Notes: generated by a model from the letters alone, not told the origin. A stretch of 64,000 nucleotides of DNA from Sinomonas cellulolyticus (GCF_014656475.1 NZ_BNCM01000002.1:124001-188000), one strand, 5' to 3'; positions 1-9,366 are shown, numbered from the stretch's first letter. Made by a program: numbers and translations.

Positions 1-1490
1 CCGTCCGGGCCATCGAGAAGGCCGGCTGGAAGTGGCTCGTGGGCGCCGGCGCGCTGCTGGGACTGGCGTTCCTGACCAAGATGCTCGCCGGCCTCATCAT
101 CGTCCCGGCCCTCGGGCTAGCGTACCTGTGGGCTGCGCCGACCCCGCTGCGGCGGCGCCTGCTCCACCTGCTCGGCGCCCTCGGCTCCCTTGCGGCCGTC
201 TCAGGCGCGTACATCCTCGCCTTCACCCTGACGCCCACGAGCGTGCGCCCCTACATGGCCGGCTCGCAGACCAACAGCTTCCTCGAGCTCACGTTCGGGT
301 ACAACGGCCTCGCACGGATCTTCGGCAATCGCGGAGGCGGAGGACAGGGCGCCTTCCGCGGGCAGGCGGCCGACGCCGGTGCTGCCGCCGGCGGATTCGC
401 GGGCGGCGCGCTCGCCGGCGGTGCACCGGGCGGCCCCGGCGGCGGGGGCTTCGGCGGGGCAGCAGGCATCACCCGCATGTTCGGCCCGACCTTCGGCGCC
501 GAGATCTCCTGGCTGCTGCCTGCGGCGCTGCTCCTGCTGGTCGCCGGGCTGTGGTTCACGCGCCGCGCCGTGCGGACGGACCGGGTGCGGGCCTCGCTCA
601 TCGTGTGGGGCGGCTGGACCGTCCTCACCGCGACGGTCTTCTCGTTCATGACCGGCACGGTGCACAACTACTACGCGATCGCCCTCGCGCCGGGCATCGC
701 GGGAGTCGTGGGCATCGGAGCGGTCGAGCTGTGGCGGGGCCGGGCCTACTGGGCCCCGCGGATCATCCTCGCCGTGGCAGTGCTCGGCACGAGTGTCTGG
801 ACGTCGGTGCTCCTGGGCCGCGACGCCTCGTGGCTCCCGTGGCTTCAGGTGGCGGTCGTGGTGCTCGGCGTGCTCGCGGCGCTCGGCCTCGTCCTCCGGG
901 TCGACCGCTTCCGGGCAGCGGGCATGCAGGCGGGCGCGCTGGCGCTCGCCGTCGTCGCGCTGCTCGCGGGGGGCCTCGGCCCGGCCGCGTTCACGATTGC
1001 CACGGCCTCCGTGGGGCACAGCGGAGCGATCCCGACATCCGGGCCATCCGGCGGAGACGGCTTCGGCAGCCGAGCGGGGTTCGCCCAGTTCCGCGACCGT
1101 ACAGGCGCCCGGCCCGACGGCTCCGGGCAGGGAGGCCCGGGCGAGGGCGCGGCGGCCTCGCCCGAGCTGGTCAGCCTCCTGCAGGCCACCACCACGAAGT
1201 GGTCGGCGGCCACGACCGGCGCCAACTCAGCCGCGTCGCTTGAGCTCGCCTCGAACACCAACGTCATTGCGATGGGCGGCTTCATGGGCAGCGACCCCTA
1301 CCCCACGCTGGACGAGTTCAAGGCCATGGTCGCCAACGGGCAGGTCACGTACTTCATCGCCGGCGGCGGCATGGGCGGCGGCTTCGCAGGCCGCGGCGGG
1401 AGCGACTCCTCGGCGATCGCGCAGTGGGTCGAGGCCACCTTCCAGGCGCAGACGGTCGGCTCCAGCACCGTCTACAAGCTGGTGGGCTGA
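1..1490 (+). CDS. YkcB-like membrane mannosyltransferase (GT39/PMT family), 5' end outside window
   Basis: Partial gene. The reading frame is open from base 3, and the first residues (VRAIEKAG) align with an internal segment of the next gene, so the N-terminal catalytic loop lies upstream of the window. About 495 residues are visible. They contain many hydrophobic helices, a Gly/Ala/Phe-rich insertion at about nt 330-470 and a C-terminal extracellytic-type domain ending near SSTVYKLVG. Family knowledge: such proteins transfer a sugar from polyprenyl-phosphate to an extracytoplasmic acceptor. The gene overlaps the next one by one base (TGATG), so the two are translationally coupled paralogs. 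The acceptor cannot be inferred. The long Gly-rich insertion is absent at the same place in the paralog. Confidence 0.85.
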   Translation, partial: VRAIEKAGWKWLVGAGALLGLAFLTKMLAGLIIVPALGLAYLWAAPTPLRRRLLHLLGALGSLAAVSGAYILAFTLTPTSVRPYMAGSQTNSFLELTFGYNGLARIFGNRGGGGQGAFRGQAADAGAAAGGFAGGALAGGAPGGPGGGGFGGAAGITRMFGPTFGAEISWLLPAALLLLVAGLWFTRRAVRTDRVRASLIVWGGWTVLTATVFSFMTGTVHNYYAIALAPGIAGVVGIGAVELWRGRAYWAPRIILAVAVLGTSVWTSVLLGRDASWLPWLQVAVVVLGVLAALGLVLRVDRFRAAGMQAGALALAVVALLAGGLGPAAFTIATASVGHSGAIPTSGPSGGDGFGSRAGFAQFRDRTGARPDGSGQGGPGEGAAASPELVSLLQATTTKWSAATTGANSAASLELASNTNVIAMGGFMGSDPYPTLDEFKAMVANGQVTYFIAGGGMGGGFAGRGGSDSSAIAQWVEATFQAQTVGSSTVYKLVG

Positions 1491-3562
1491 TGGCGGGCAC
1501 TCTCGGCTTCGAGTCTCCCGGGATCCGCCCGGGGGCCGCGGATCTGCCAACGGCCGGGGACCGGCCGGCGGCGCGCGGTACGGCCTCCGCGGAACGGCCC
1601 AGGACCCTCCGGACCGCATGGGGTGCGGCGCGGCGGCGGGCAGAGCTCGCCGTCGTCCTCGCCGCGGTCGCGGCCCTGTACCTGTGGAACCTGGCGGCCA
1701 ACGGCTGGGCGAACGCCTTCTACGCGGCCGCCGCCCAGGCGGGCAGCCAGAACTGGGAGGCGTTCTTCTTCGGGTCCTCGGACGCGGCGAACTCGATCAC
1801 CGTGGACAAGCCGCCGGCCTCGCTGTGGATCGTGGACCTCGCGGTCAGGGTGTTCGGGCTCAACTCGTGGTCGATCCTCGTGCCCGAGGTGCTCATGGGC
1901 GTGGGGACGGCGTGGATCCTGTACCTCGCGGTCCGCCGCGCCGTCCTGGCGGCGACCGGAAGCGGCCCAGCGGCCCACCGCGCGGGGCTCCTGGCCGCCG
2001 TCGTGCTCGCCCTGACACCGGTCGCGGCGCTCATGTTCCGCTTCAACAACCCGGACGCGCTGCTCGTGCTGCTCATGACCGCCGCGGGGTACGCGACGGT
2101 GAGGGCGATCCAGGACGCGAAGGTCCGCTGGCTCGTCGGGGCGGGTGTGCTCCTCGGACTCGGCTTCCTCACCAAGCAGCTCCAGGTGCTCCTCGTGGTG
2201 CCGGGATTCGCGCTCGCCTACCTCTGGGCGGCACCGTTCCAGCTGGGGCGCCGGCTCCTGCACCTGCTCGCGGCGCTGGGCGCGATGCTCGCCGCGGCGG
2301 GCTGGTGGATTGCCGCGGTCGAGCTGACGCCGGCGAGCGCACGCCCGTTCATCGGCGGTTCGCAGACCAATTCGATCCTCGAGCTCACCTTCGGGTACAA
2401 CGGCTTCGGCCGGCTCGACGGCAACGAGGTGGGATCCGTGGGCGGCGGCAACGGCTGGGGCCAGCCGGGTCTCCTGCGGCTCTTCTCGGACTCGTTCGGC
2501 GGCCAGATCGCGTGGCTCGTGCCGAGCGCGCTGATCCTCGGAGCGGCGGTCCTGTGGGCGGGGCGCCGCGCCCCGCGCACCGATGCCGTCCGTGCTTCCG
2601 TGATCGCGTGGGGCGGCTGGGTCCTGGCGACCGGCCTGACGTTCAGCCTCGCCTCCGGCATCATCCACGAGTACTACTCGGTGGCCCTCGCCCCCGGCAT
2701 CGCTGCCGTGGTCGGACTCGGCGCCGGGATCCTGTGGCAGCGGCGCCGCGCGGGTCTCGAGGGCGTTGCCCTCGCCGCCGCAGTCCTCGCCGCAGGCCTG
2801 ATGGGCGCCCTCCTCGTGGGGCGCGCCGCCGGTTTCCTTCCGTGGATGCCGCCGGTGCTCGCCGTGGCGGGAATCCTCGCGGCCCTCGGCGTGCTGGCCC
2901 TCGCCTTCCGGGAGCGGCTCACCGCGCGCTGGGCCTGGGCGCAGCGCACGACGGCGGCATTCGCCCTCGTCGCGGCCCTCGCCGGGCCGCTCGCGTTCAC
3001 CGTGCAGACCGTCAGCACCGCGCACAGCGGGGCCATCGTGACGGCGGGGCCCTCCTCCGGGTTCGGCTTCGGCGGCCGCGGGATCGGCGGCCAGCGGCAG
3101 TTCGTCCAGAGCCGGCTCGGCCAGGGCACCTCCGGCCCGGCCGGGGGCGGCTTCGGGCAGCCGGGCGGGCAGGCCGGCTTCGGCGGCGCCCCGGGACGCG
3201 GCGGTGCGGGGGGCCTGCTCGGTGCGGCCACGCCGTCGGCCGCACTGGTTTCCGCCCTCGGAACGGATGCGTCCGCCTACACCTGGGCGGCCGCAGTGAT
3301 CGGATCCAACAATGCCGCCGGCTACCAGCTCGCCTCGCAGCTTCCGGTCATGGCAGTCGGCGGCTTCAACGGAACGGACCCGTCCCCCACGCTCGCGCAG
3401 TTCCAGGAGTTGGTAGCCCAGCACCGAATCCATTGGTTCATCGCCGCGAACCTCATGCAGGGCAGCTCCGGCTCCGACGTGCCGCGACAGATTGCCGCCT
3501 GGGTGGAGGCGAACTACACCGCCCAGACCATCGGCGGGGCCACCGTGTACGAGCTCGGGTAA
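1490..3562 (+). CDS. YkcB-like membrane mannosyltransferase (GT39/PMT family), second tandem copy
   Basis: This 690-residue protein starts at the ATG that overlaps the TGA of the preceding paralog; an in-frame start further upstream would overlap it deeply. After a cytoplasmic N-terminus come a membrane segment, the first outside loop with acidic residues, the SITVDKPPASLW segment typical of GT39 enzymes, about ten further helices, and a soluble C-terminal domain. A Gly-rich linker lies at about nt 3110-3220. Expected reaction: polyprenyl-phospho-sugar-dependent glycosyl transfer outside the membrane. Tandem pairs of such genes are common in actinobacteria, but the target (cell-wall polymer or lipoglycan) is not shown by this sequence. 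Confidence 0.87.
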   Translation: MAGTLGFESPGIRPGAADLPTAGDRPAARGTASAERPRTLRTAWGAARRRAELAVVLAAVAALYLWNLAANGWANAFYAAAAQAGSQNWEAFFFGSSDAANSITVDKPPASLWIVDLAVRVFGLNSWSILVPEVLMGVGTAWILYLAVRRAVLAATGSGPAAHRAGLLAAVVLALTPVAALMFRFNNPDALLVLLMTAAGYATVRAIQDAKVRWLVGAGVLLGLGFLTKQLQVLLVVPGFALAYLWAAPFQLGRRLLHLLAALGAMLAAAGWWIAAVELTPASARPFIGGSQTNSILELTFGYNGFGRLDGNEVGSVGGGNGWGQPGLLRLFSDSFGGQIAWLVPSALILGAAVLWAGRRAPRTDAVRASVIAWGGWVLATGLTFSLASGIIHEYYSVALAPGIAAVVGLGAGILWQRRRAGLEGVALAAAVLAAGLMGALLVGRAAGFLPWMPPVLAVAGILAALGVLALAFRERLTARWAWAQRTTAAFALVAALAGPLAFTVQTVSTAHSGAIVTAGPSSGFGFGGRGIGGQRQFVQSRLGQGTSGPAGGGFGQPGGQAGFGGAPGRGGAGGLLGAATPSAALVSALGTDASAYTWAAAVIGSNNAAGYQLASQLPVMAVGGFNGTDPSPTLAQFQELVAQHRIHWFIAANLMQGSSGSDVPRQIAAWVEANYTAQTIGGATVYELG

Positions 3563-3597
3563 CGACGGGAGGCACTGCCGGCGGCTACGGTGGGCCC

Positions 3598-5784
3598 ATG
3601 GCGGATTCCGAGATCCTGCACGTGGACGGCCCCGACGGTGAGCGGACGGTGAAGCTGACCAGCCCTGACAGGGTGCTGTGGCCCAGCGCGGACGGGCGGG
3701 AGGCCATCACCAAGCGCGGACTGGCTGCCTACCTCATCGCGGTGTCCGGCCCGTTCCTGGCACTCAACGGCGACCGTCCCATGACCCTGCAGCGCTTTCC
3801 CGAGGGGATCGAGGGCGAGGAGTTCTTCTCCAAGCGCCCGCCGCGCGGCGCGCCGTCCTACCTCAGGACGGTGACGTGCACCTACCCGTCGCGGCGCCGG
3901 CACGACCAGCTGGTGTTCGATGAGCCCGCCGCCCTCGCCTGGGCGGCGCAGATGGGCACCGTGACGTTCCACCCGTGGCCGGTGCGTACTGCCAACCTGG
4001 ACAATCCGGACGAGCTGCGCATCGACCTCGACCCCCAGCCGGGCCGTGGCTTCCGCGATGCCGTCACCGCGGCGCATGCACTGCGGGAGGTCATGGCCGA
4101 GGCGGGCCTCACAGCCTTCGCGAAGACCTCCGGCAACCGTGGGGTGCACGTCTACGCCCGCATCCAGCCGGACCATGAGTTCCAGGAGGTGCGGCACGGC
4201 GTCATCGGCATTGCCCGGGAACTCGAGCGGCGCCTGCCGGACCTCGTGACCACATCCTGGTGGAAGGAGGAGCGCGGCGAACGCGTCTTCGTCGACTTCA
4301 ATCAGGCCAACCGGGACCGCACGATTGCGGCCGCCTACTCCCCGCGCCCGCTGCCCCACGCGCCGGTTTCCACCCCACTCGCGTGGGACGAGCTGGACTC
4401 CGCCGATCCGCGGGACTTCACGGTCCACACGGTGCCGGAGCTCCTCGCGTCGAGAGAATGCCCCTGGGCCGGGATCGACGCCACGGCGGCGCGCCTGAAC
4501 GGGGCACTGGCCCTGTGGGAGCGGGATCTCGAAAACGGGCTCGGCGAGCTGAACTTCCCGCCGGACTACCCCAAGATGCCGGGCGAACCCCCGCGGGTCC
4601 CCCCCAGCAAGCGGCGGGCTGACCGGGCCGACGAGGAGTACATGGCGCCCAAGGCTGAGAGGGACGCCGAGTGGGGCACCGCCATCGCCCCTCCCTACGG
4701 GCCGATGCTCGCCAAGCCGGTCAAGAAGCTGCCCGAGGGCGACTACCTCTACGAGCCCAAGTGGGACGGCTTCCGGTCGATCGTGTGGCGCTCCGGGAAC
4801 CGGGTTGAGATCGGCTCGCGCAACGCACTCCCCATGACCCGGTACTTCCCCGAGCTCGTGGAGGCCTTCGTGGCGAACCTGCCCGATCACTCGGTGGTCG
4901 ACGGCGAGATCATCCTCGTCGACCCGGAGTCCGGGGACCGGCTCGACTTCGACGCGCTGCAGCAGCGGATCCACCCCGCTGCCTCACGCATCGCCAAGCT
5001 CGCTGCGGCCACCCCGGCGAGCTTCGTCGCCTTCGACCTGCTCGCGCTCGGACAGGAGAACTACGTCGAGCGGCCGTTCCGGGAGCGGCGCGCGGCCCTC
5101 GAGGAGGCGCTCGAGGGCACGCAGCCGCCCGTCTACCTCACGCAGGCGACGCGGGATCCCGCGCTCGCCCTCGAATGGTTCAGCAGATTCGAGGGGGCGG
5201 GCCTGGACGGCGTCATCGCCAAGCCCCTCGGGGAGCCGTACGCCGAGGACAAGCGGATCATGGCCAAGCTCAAGCACGAGCGCACGGCCGACTGCGTCCT
5301 CGCGGGCTACCGGCTGTACAAGAATGAGCGCGATGCCATCGGCTCCCTCCTTCTCGGACTGTACGACGCCGAGGGCCAGCTCCATTCGGTGGGGGTCATC
5401 GGGGCGTTCCCGATGGCCCGTCGGCGGGAGCTGTTCGCCGAGCTGCAGCCTCTCGTGACCACGTTCGAGGGGCATCCCTGGGCGTGGGCGCAGCCAGCAG
5501 CGGACACCACGCCGGACAACCGCGACCAGTCGATCCCCCGCACCCCGACCGCTGCGGCCCACTCCCGGTGGAACGCCAACAAGGATCTCTCCTTCACCCC
5601 GCTGCGCCCTGAACGGGTAGTCGAGGTCCGCTACGACCACATGGAGGGGGACCGCTTCCGCCATACCGCCCAGTGGGTGCGCTGGCGCGACGACAGGAGC
5701 CCTGAGTCCTGCACCTATGAGCAGCTCGACGAGCCCGTCAGCTACGACCTCGCCTCCGTCCTGGACGCCGACCGCCGGGCCTAG
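3598..5784 (+). CDS. ligD: ATP-dependent DNA ligase, LigD type (polymerase plus ligase domains)
   Basis: This 728-residue enzyme belongs to the bacterial non-homologous end-joining family. Residues about 5-290 form the primase-like polymerase domain, with the metal-binding pair D143/D145 in RIDLDPQPG. The C-terminal half is the ligase: K388 in EPKWDGFRS is the adenylated lysine, and an OB domain follows. I see no 3'-phosphoesterase domain, which mycobacterial LigD carries between the other two, and no Ku gene in the window. TACGGT at 3586-3591 sits six bases before the ATG, which suggests a leaderless transcript and supports this start. It converges on the VOC gene. Confidence 0.92.
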   Translation: MADSEILHVDGPDGERTVKLTSPDRVLWPSADGREAITKRGLAAYLIAVSGPFLALNGDRPMTLQRFPEGIEGEEFFSKRPPRGAPSYLRTVTCTYPSRRRHDQLVFDEPAALAWAAQMGTVTFHPWPVRTANLDNPDELRIDLDPQPGRGFRDAVTAAHALREVMAEAGLTAFAKTSGNRGVHVYARIQPDHEFQEVRHGVIGIARELERRLPDLVTTSWWKEERGERVFVDFNQANRDRTIAAAYSPRPLPHAPVSTPLAWDELDSADPRDFTVHTVPELLASRECPWAGIDATAARLNGALALWERDLENGLGELNFPPDYPKMPGEPPRVPPSKRRADRADEEYMAPKAERDAEWGTAIAPPYGPMLAKPVKKLPEGDYLYEPKWDGFRSIVWRSGNRVEIGSRNALPMTRYFPELVEAFVANLPDHSVVDGEIILVDPESGDRLDFDALQQRIHPAASRIAKLAAATPASFVAFDLLALGQENYVERPFRERRAALEEALEGTQPPVYLTQATRDPALALEWFSRFEGAGLDGVIAKPLGEPYAEDKRIMAKLKHERTADCVLAGYRLYKNERDAIGSLLLGLYDAEGQLHSVGVIGAFPMARRRELFAELQPLVTTFEGHPWAWAQPAADTTPDNRDQSIPRTPTAAAHSRWNANKDLSFTPLRPERVVEVRYDHMEGDRFRHTAQWVRWRDDRSPESCTYEQLDEPVSYDLASVLDADRRA

Positions 5785-5810
5785 CCTCTCGTCGGGGCCT
5801 GCGCGTCGGG

Positions 5811-6185
5811 CTATCCGTTGGGCCGGTTCGGCAGGTACTGGATCGCCCACCGGTTCGCGTCCGGATCCTCGAAGGTCACGAAGTGCCCCCAGTCGAGGAC
5901 CTGCACATCGCTCACCTCGACGCCGCGCGAGGCGAGCTCGTCGTGGGCCTCCTGGATGTCCGCCACGACGACCTGGAGCGCCGAGGTGCCCGGCGGGACG
6001 GGCGCGAGCCCCTCACCGAACGCGATCGAGCAGGCCGAACCCGGAGGGGTGATCTGCACGAACCGCAGGTTCTCATTGACGCGCTGGTCGTAGTCGAGGT
6101 GGAAGCCCACCTTGTTCACATAGAAGTCGATCGAACGGTCCACGTCGCTGACGGGGATGAAGACGAGTTCCAGTTTCCAGTCCAT
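5811..6185 (-). CDS. VOC (glyoxalase/bleomycin-resistance) family protein
   Basis: This is a 124-residue single-repeat VOC-fold protein. It begins MDWKLELVFIPVSDVDRSIDFY and ends with the usual FEDPDANRWAIQY motif, in which the acid and aromatic positions resemble metal and substrate contacts of the family. Length matches stand-alone VOC proteins that work as dimers. The substrate is unknown; detoxification of a small electrophile or drug binding is possible. On the minus strand TAGCGT (6192-6197) lies six bases from the ATG, so the transcript is probably leaderless. Confidence 0.85.
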   Translation of the reverse strand: MDWKLELVFIPVSDVDRSIDFYVNKVGFHLDYDQRVNENLRFVQITPPGSACSIAFGEGLAPVPPGTSALQVVVADIQEAHDELASRGVEVSDVQVLDWGHFVTFEDPDANRWAIQYLPNRPNG

Positions 6186-6404
6186 AGACCCACGCTAGGG
6201 GCCCGCACCGGCGAGCGGAACCTCCCGCGGACCGGCTGCGGACAGCTCCGTTCCGCTCTCTCCGCAGCCGCTACCGGCCGTGGAATCCTTTCTGGAACTT
6301 TTTTCGCGGATCGAGTGACCTTTCGGGGAACGGGATCGGTTCAAGGGATGTAGGCCGCCGCAGAGCGGCCTGTCGCCCGGTCCCGATCCTCCAGGAGATT
6401 GCCC
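6186..6404. promoter_or_regulatory. Divergent intergenic region with GGAAC elements and a leader hairpin
   Basis: This region separates the VOC gene and the secreted Ala-rich protein. It is T-rich near 6296-6304. It holds two GGAAC motifs (6294-6298 and 6327-6331), which is the usual -35 element of ECF sigma promoters, and a perfect GGCCGC/GCGGCC hairpin at 6353-6370. A clear Shine-Dalgarno (AGGAGA, 6393-6398) precedes the ATG at 6405. I could not fix the -10 element. The sigma gene at 7198 is a reasonable candidate to read this promoter, but that is inference. Confidence 0.35.
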
Positions 6405-7073
6405 ATGTCTGTTTTCGCTGCCCTCGTCTCGAGCAAGGTCGCGGTGAGCGCCGCGGCACTCGGCGCACTGACCGTCGGCGGCCTCGGAACCGCCGCCTAC
6501 ACCGGTTCGCTGCCCACCGATGCCCAGCAGGTGGCCCACCAGGCCATCGGTGCCCCTGCCCCGAAGCCGGTGCAGGACGCCAAGGACGCCGCGGACGCAG
6601 CCTCCCAGCAGGCCAAGGGCGAGGCGGGGAAGCCCGCCGGGACGGCGACGGCGGCGGCATCCCATGCGGCCGGGGAGGCCAGCGCGGCCGCAGGCAGCGC
6701 TGCGGCGAACGCTGGCCGTCCCGTGTCTGGTGCCGCGGATACCGAGATCCTCGGCCTGTGCCACGCCAACGCCCAGGGCACCCTTGGCGCGGCGTCCGCG
6801 GGCTTCAAGACCCTGGCCCTCGCGGCCCAGGGCGAGGCGAACGTCTCCGCCTTCTGTCAGGCCCATGGCGTCTCCGCCTCCGACGAGGGCGCCGCCGGCG
6901 GCGACTCGGCCCTGAACGCCACCGTTCCCGGTGCCCCGACCCTGCCGGCGGCCCCTGCCCTCCCGGGCCAGAACAGCCTGCCCTCGGCGCCCGCCGTCCC
7001 CTCCTCGGTTCCTGCCGTGCCGACCGCTGCCCCGGCACTGCCGTCCGAGGCGACGCAGGCTGTCCGCCCGTAG
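6405..7073 (+). CDS. Secreted or surface Ala/Pro-rich protein linked to an ECF sigma operon
   Basis: This 222-residue protein has a hydrophobic N-terminal segment (about residues 8-35, with GTAAYTGSLP after it) that should act as a signal peptide or anchor. The rest is low-complexity Ala/Gly/Pro sequence with a middle block that contains two Cys (CHANAQG and FCQAHG), followed by a Pro-rich tail. I do not recognise an enzyme domain. Proteins of this look are often found beside SigD/RsdA-like sigma and anti-sigma pairs in actinobacteria, as here. The gene ends just before a strong hairpin, so it is probably transcribed separately from the sigma gene. The ATG at 6405 has an AGGAGA Shine-Dalgarno seven bases upstream. 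Confidence 0.7.
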   Translation: MSVFAALVSSKVAVSAAALGALTVGGLGTAAYTGSLPTDAQQVAHQAIGAPAPKPVQDAKDAADAASQQAKGEAGKPAGTATAAASHAAGEASAAAGSAAANAGRPVSGAADTEILGLCHANAQGTLGAASAGFKTLALAAQGEANVSAFCQAHGVSASDEGAAGGDSALNATVPGAPTLPAAPALPGQNSLPSAPAVPSSVPAVPTAAPALPSEATQAVRP

Positions 7074-7094
7074 CGTCGGGTAGGCTGGCTCACC

Positions 7095-7126
7095 GTGCCG
7101 GGGCCCCGCGTGCGCGGCCCCGGCAC
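7095..7126 (+). terminator. Strong G+C-rich hairpin downstream of the Ala-rich protein gene
   Basis: GTGCCGGGGCC at 7095-7105 pairs perfectly with GGCCCCGGCAC at 7116-7126. No U tract follows, as is common for actinobacterial terminators. It lies between the stop at 7073 and the sigma gene. Confidence 0.6.
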
Positions 7127-7197
7127 ATCACCACGGCGCGCGGCGCGCCCGACCGGGGCCGCTGCAGCGCCGTTCGCCGACGGACAGGACCCACTGG

Positions 7198-7800
7198 TTG
7201 CAGACCGCAGAGAATGCCGGACCCGTGATCGCCTCAGACGATCACGGGGGCCCCGCCGCGCTGTTCACGGCGGCGTACCGCGCGTTCTCAGGCCCCGTGC
7301 AGGGGTACCTCCGGGCGCGCGGCGTCGATGATCCGGACGCCGCGACGCACGATGTCTTCCTGTCGCTGTACACCCGCATGGTCCCCTCCGGACAGGGCGG
7401 AGACGGCACACCGGGCATCACCGAGGGGCCGGGCATCACCGGGGGGCTTGAGGGGGCCAAGGCCCTCGCCTTCACCATCGCCCACGGGCGCGCCGTGGAC
7501 CACCACCGCCGTCGCGCGAGGACCCCGTACCTCGTTCCGCACGAGGCCGAGAGAGACCCGCGCCGAGCACCGACAACGCCCGAAGATGACGTCCTCGCAG
7601 GAAGCGCTGCCCTCGCACTCCTCGATAGGCTCCCCGAGGACTACCGGGAGGTCCTCCTGCTGCGCATCGTCGCGGACCTCTCCATCGAACAGACCGCGAC
7701 AGTCATGGGCCGGACGACCGGAGCGGTCAAGCAGCTCCAGCGCCGCGCGCTGAAGGAACTCCGAACCCACGTGCCCACGAGAGAACTGAGCAGGCCATGA
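7198..7800 (+). CDS. ECF/SigD-like RNA polymerase sigma factor
   Basis: This is a 200-residue sigma factor. Region 2 spans about residues 20-95 (ALFTAAYRAFSGPVQGYL onward) and includes an unusual Gly-rich insert (GTPGITEGPGITGG). Region 4 (LLDRLPEDYREVLLLRIVADLS) ends with a helix-turn-helix that includes TTGAVKQLQRRALKEL. The TTG at 7198 is the longest plausible start; a GTG at 7225 is an alternative. Its stop overlaps the ATG of the next gene (ATGA), the usual arrangement of a sigma factor with its anti-sigma factor. Targets likely include this locus. Confidence 0.83.
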   Translation: MQTAENAGPVIASDDHGGPAALFTAAYRAFSGPVQGYLRARGVDDPDAATHDVFLSLYTRMVPSGQGGDGTPGITEGPGITGGLEGAKALAFTIAHGRAVDHHRRRARTPYLVPHEAERDPRRAPTTPEDDVLAGSAALALLDRLPEDYREVLLLRIVADLSIEQTATVMGRTTGAVKQLQRRALKELRTHVPTRELSRP

Positions 7801-8660
7801 CATCAGCACCAGATCGTGACGAGCCGGGCGTCATCGACGAGCTCCTTGCTGGCATGGGATCCGAGGACGCGGAGCCGCTCAGGCCCGTCCTCGAGGACCT
7901 GCGTTCCCTCGCCGCAGCGGCACCCGTGCTGCCCAACCGGCGCCTCGCCGCGCTCCTGGTCGACGACACCCCGGTGACCGCTCCCCTCGCCGTTCCGCCG
8001 ACGGCCCTGCACGGCTCGGCGCACGGCGCCCCGGAGACCGTCGCACTTCCCACGTCCCAGGCCGCGGCTGACCTGCTGGACGGTATCCGCGGACTGAGGG
8101 CCGACGGCGGTGGGGAGGCCATGGTCGGGAACCGGGCCGCAGTCGTGGACCTGGCCGCCGCGCGCAGTGAACGTGCCGACAGCGAGCGGACCGCCCCGGG
8201 GCAGCGCCGGCGCAGGCGGCGTCCCGTCGCCACGGCCATGGCGATCGCTCTCGCCGCGGGTGCGGCGACCGCAGCCGCCGCCGTGGCCCAGAGCGCACTC
8301 TTCCCTGCCCCGGACACCGGCAGGCCGGGGATCGAGCGCCCTGCCACGAGTGAATCAGGCCAAGCACCTTCCCAGGCCCCGGCGCAGCCCGGCTCTGATG
8401 TGAGCCCGCGGCTTGCCCCGGCCGAGCATGCCCCGCAGGACCCATCTCCCGCGAGTACGACCGGCCCGACCGTTGCCCCGTCATCGACGCCCCGGACCTC
8501 ATCACCGCTGTCCGAAGGAGGAGCACCCGCGGTGCCCCTGCCCTCGCTGCCGATCCCGTCCGCGCCCACCGCAGTGCCCACCACCGCGCCGACGGCGCCG
8601 GATCTCCTGCCGCTGCCCCACCCATCCATCCTCCCGGGGGGCCAGCTGCCCCTGCCGTGA
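7797..8660 (+). CDS. Single-pass membrane anti-sigma factor (RsdA-like)
   Basis: This is a 287-residue protein. The cytoplasmic N-terminus (about 1-138) holds two short acidic or aliphatic segments that could bind sigma (VIDELLAGMGSEDAEPL and VVDLAAARSE). A basic patch and one membrane helix follow at about 140-168 (RRPVATAMAIALAAGAAT), then a long Pro/Ser/Thr-rich outside tail. The architecture and the ATGA overlap with the upstream sigma gene are as in RsdA-type regulators that are released by regulated proteolysis. There is no zinc-binding HxxxCxxC motif, so it is not a ZAS anti-sigma factor. Confidence 0.72.
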   Translation: MTSAPDRDEPGVIDELLAGMGSEDAEPLRPVLEDLRSLAAAAPVLPNRRLAALLVDDTPVTAPLAVPPTALHGSAHGAPETVALPTSQAAADLLDGIRGLRADGGGEAMVGNRAAVVDLAAARSERADSERTAPGQRRRRRRPVATAMAIALAAGAATAAAAVAQSALFPAPDTGRPGIERPATSESGQAPSQAPAQPGSDVSPRLAPAEHAPQDPSPASTTGPTVAPSSTPRTSSPLSEGGAPAVPLPSLPIPSAPTAVPTTAPTAPDLLPLPHPSILPGGQLPLP

Positions 8661-8711
8661 GCAGAGGTCCGGCAACCGCGCTGCCTCGGGAACCGGGCCG
8701 CCTCGGACCCG

Positions 8712-9347
8712 CTACTTGGCCAGACCGTACAGCCGGTCTCCCGCGTCGCCGAGGCCCGGGACGATGTAGGCCTTCTCGTTGAGGCGCTCGTCGATCGAAG
8801 CGAGGACCACCGTGACATTCGCGTCGCCGAGCCCGTCTTCGAGCCGCTTGAGGCCCTCGGGCGCTGCGAGAAGGCAGATGCAGGTGACGTCGCTTGCCCC
8901 TCGTCGGAAGAGGAACGTGATGGCCTCGGTCAGCGTGCCGCCGGTGGCGAGCATCGGATCGAGGACGAAGACCTGCCGGCCGGTGAGGTCTTCGGGGAGC
9001 CGCTCGGCATAGGTGACGATGTCCAGCGTCTCCTCGTCGCGGGCCATGCCGAGGAATCCCACCTCGGCGGTGGGGACGAGTTTCACCATTCCCTCGAGCA
9101 TGCCCAGGCCTGCGCGCAGGATCGGCACGACGAGCGGGGTCGGCTTCGTGAAGGCGGTGCCCACGGTCGTCGCGACGGGCGTCTCGATCGTGACCGACTC
9201 GGTGCGCACCTCGCGGGTGGCCTCGTACGCCAGCAGCGTCACGAGCTCCTCGGTGAGCTGCCTGAAGACGGGGCTGGGGGTGTTCTTGTCCCGCAGCACC
9301 GTGAGCTTGTGCGCCACGAGCGGATGGTCCACAACGAGAGTTCGCAT
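8712..9347 (-). CDS. upp: Uracil phosphoribosyltransferase
   Basis: This 211-residue enzyme converts uracil and PRPP to UMP in pyrimidine salvage. The PRPP-binding loop DPMLATGGT and the C-terminal uracil-binding segment [15 protein letters not shown] are intact, and the length is normal for the family. I start at [10 protein letters not shown] (9347) rather than at an in-frame upstream codon, because family members begin here. TAGGTT (9355-9360, minus strand) lies seven bases before this ATG, which fits a leaderless transcript. Confidence 0.95.
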   Translation of the reverse strand: MRTLVVDHPLVAHKLTVLRDKNTPSPVFRQLTEELVTLLAYEATREVRTESVTIETPVATTVGTAFTKPTPLVVPILRAGLGMLEGMVKLVPTAEVGFLGMARDEETLDIVTYAERLPEDLTGRQVFVLDPMLATGGTLTEAITFLFRRGASDVTCICLLAAPEGLKRLEDGLGDANVTVVLASIDERLNEKAYIVPGLGDAGDRLYGLAK

Positions 9348-9366
9348 GGCAGAGAACCTACCAGCC

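Noticed and set aside
793..3597. Long plus-strand open frame that runs into ligD
   Set aside because: The part before 3598 is Arg/Pro/Gly-rich and overlaps the mannosyltransferase genes in another frame. Only the ligD part is real.
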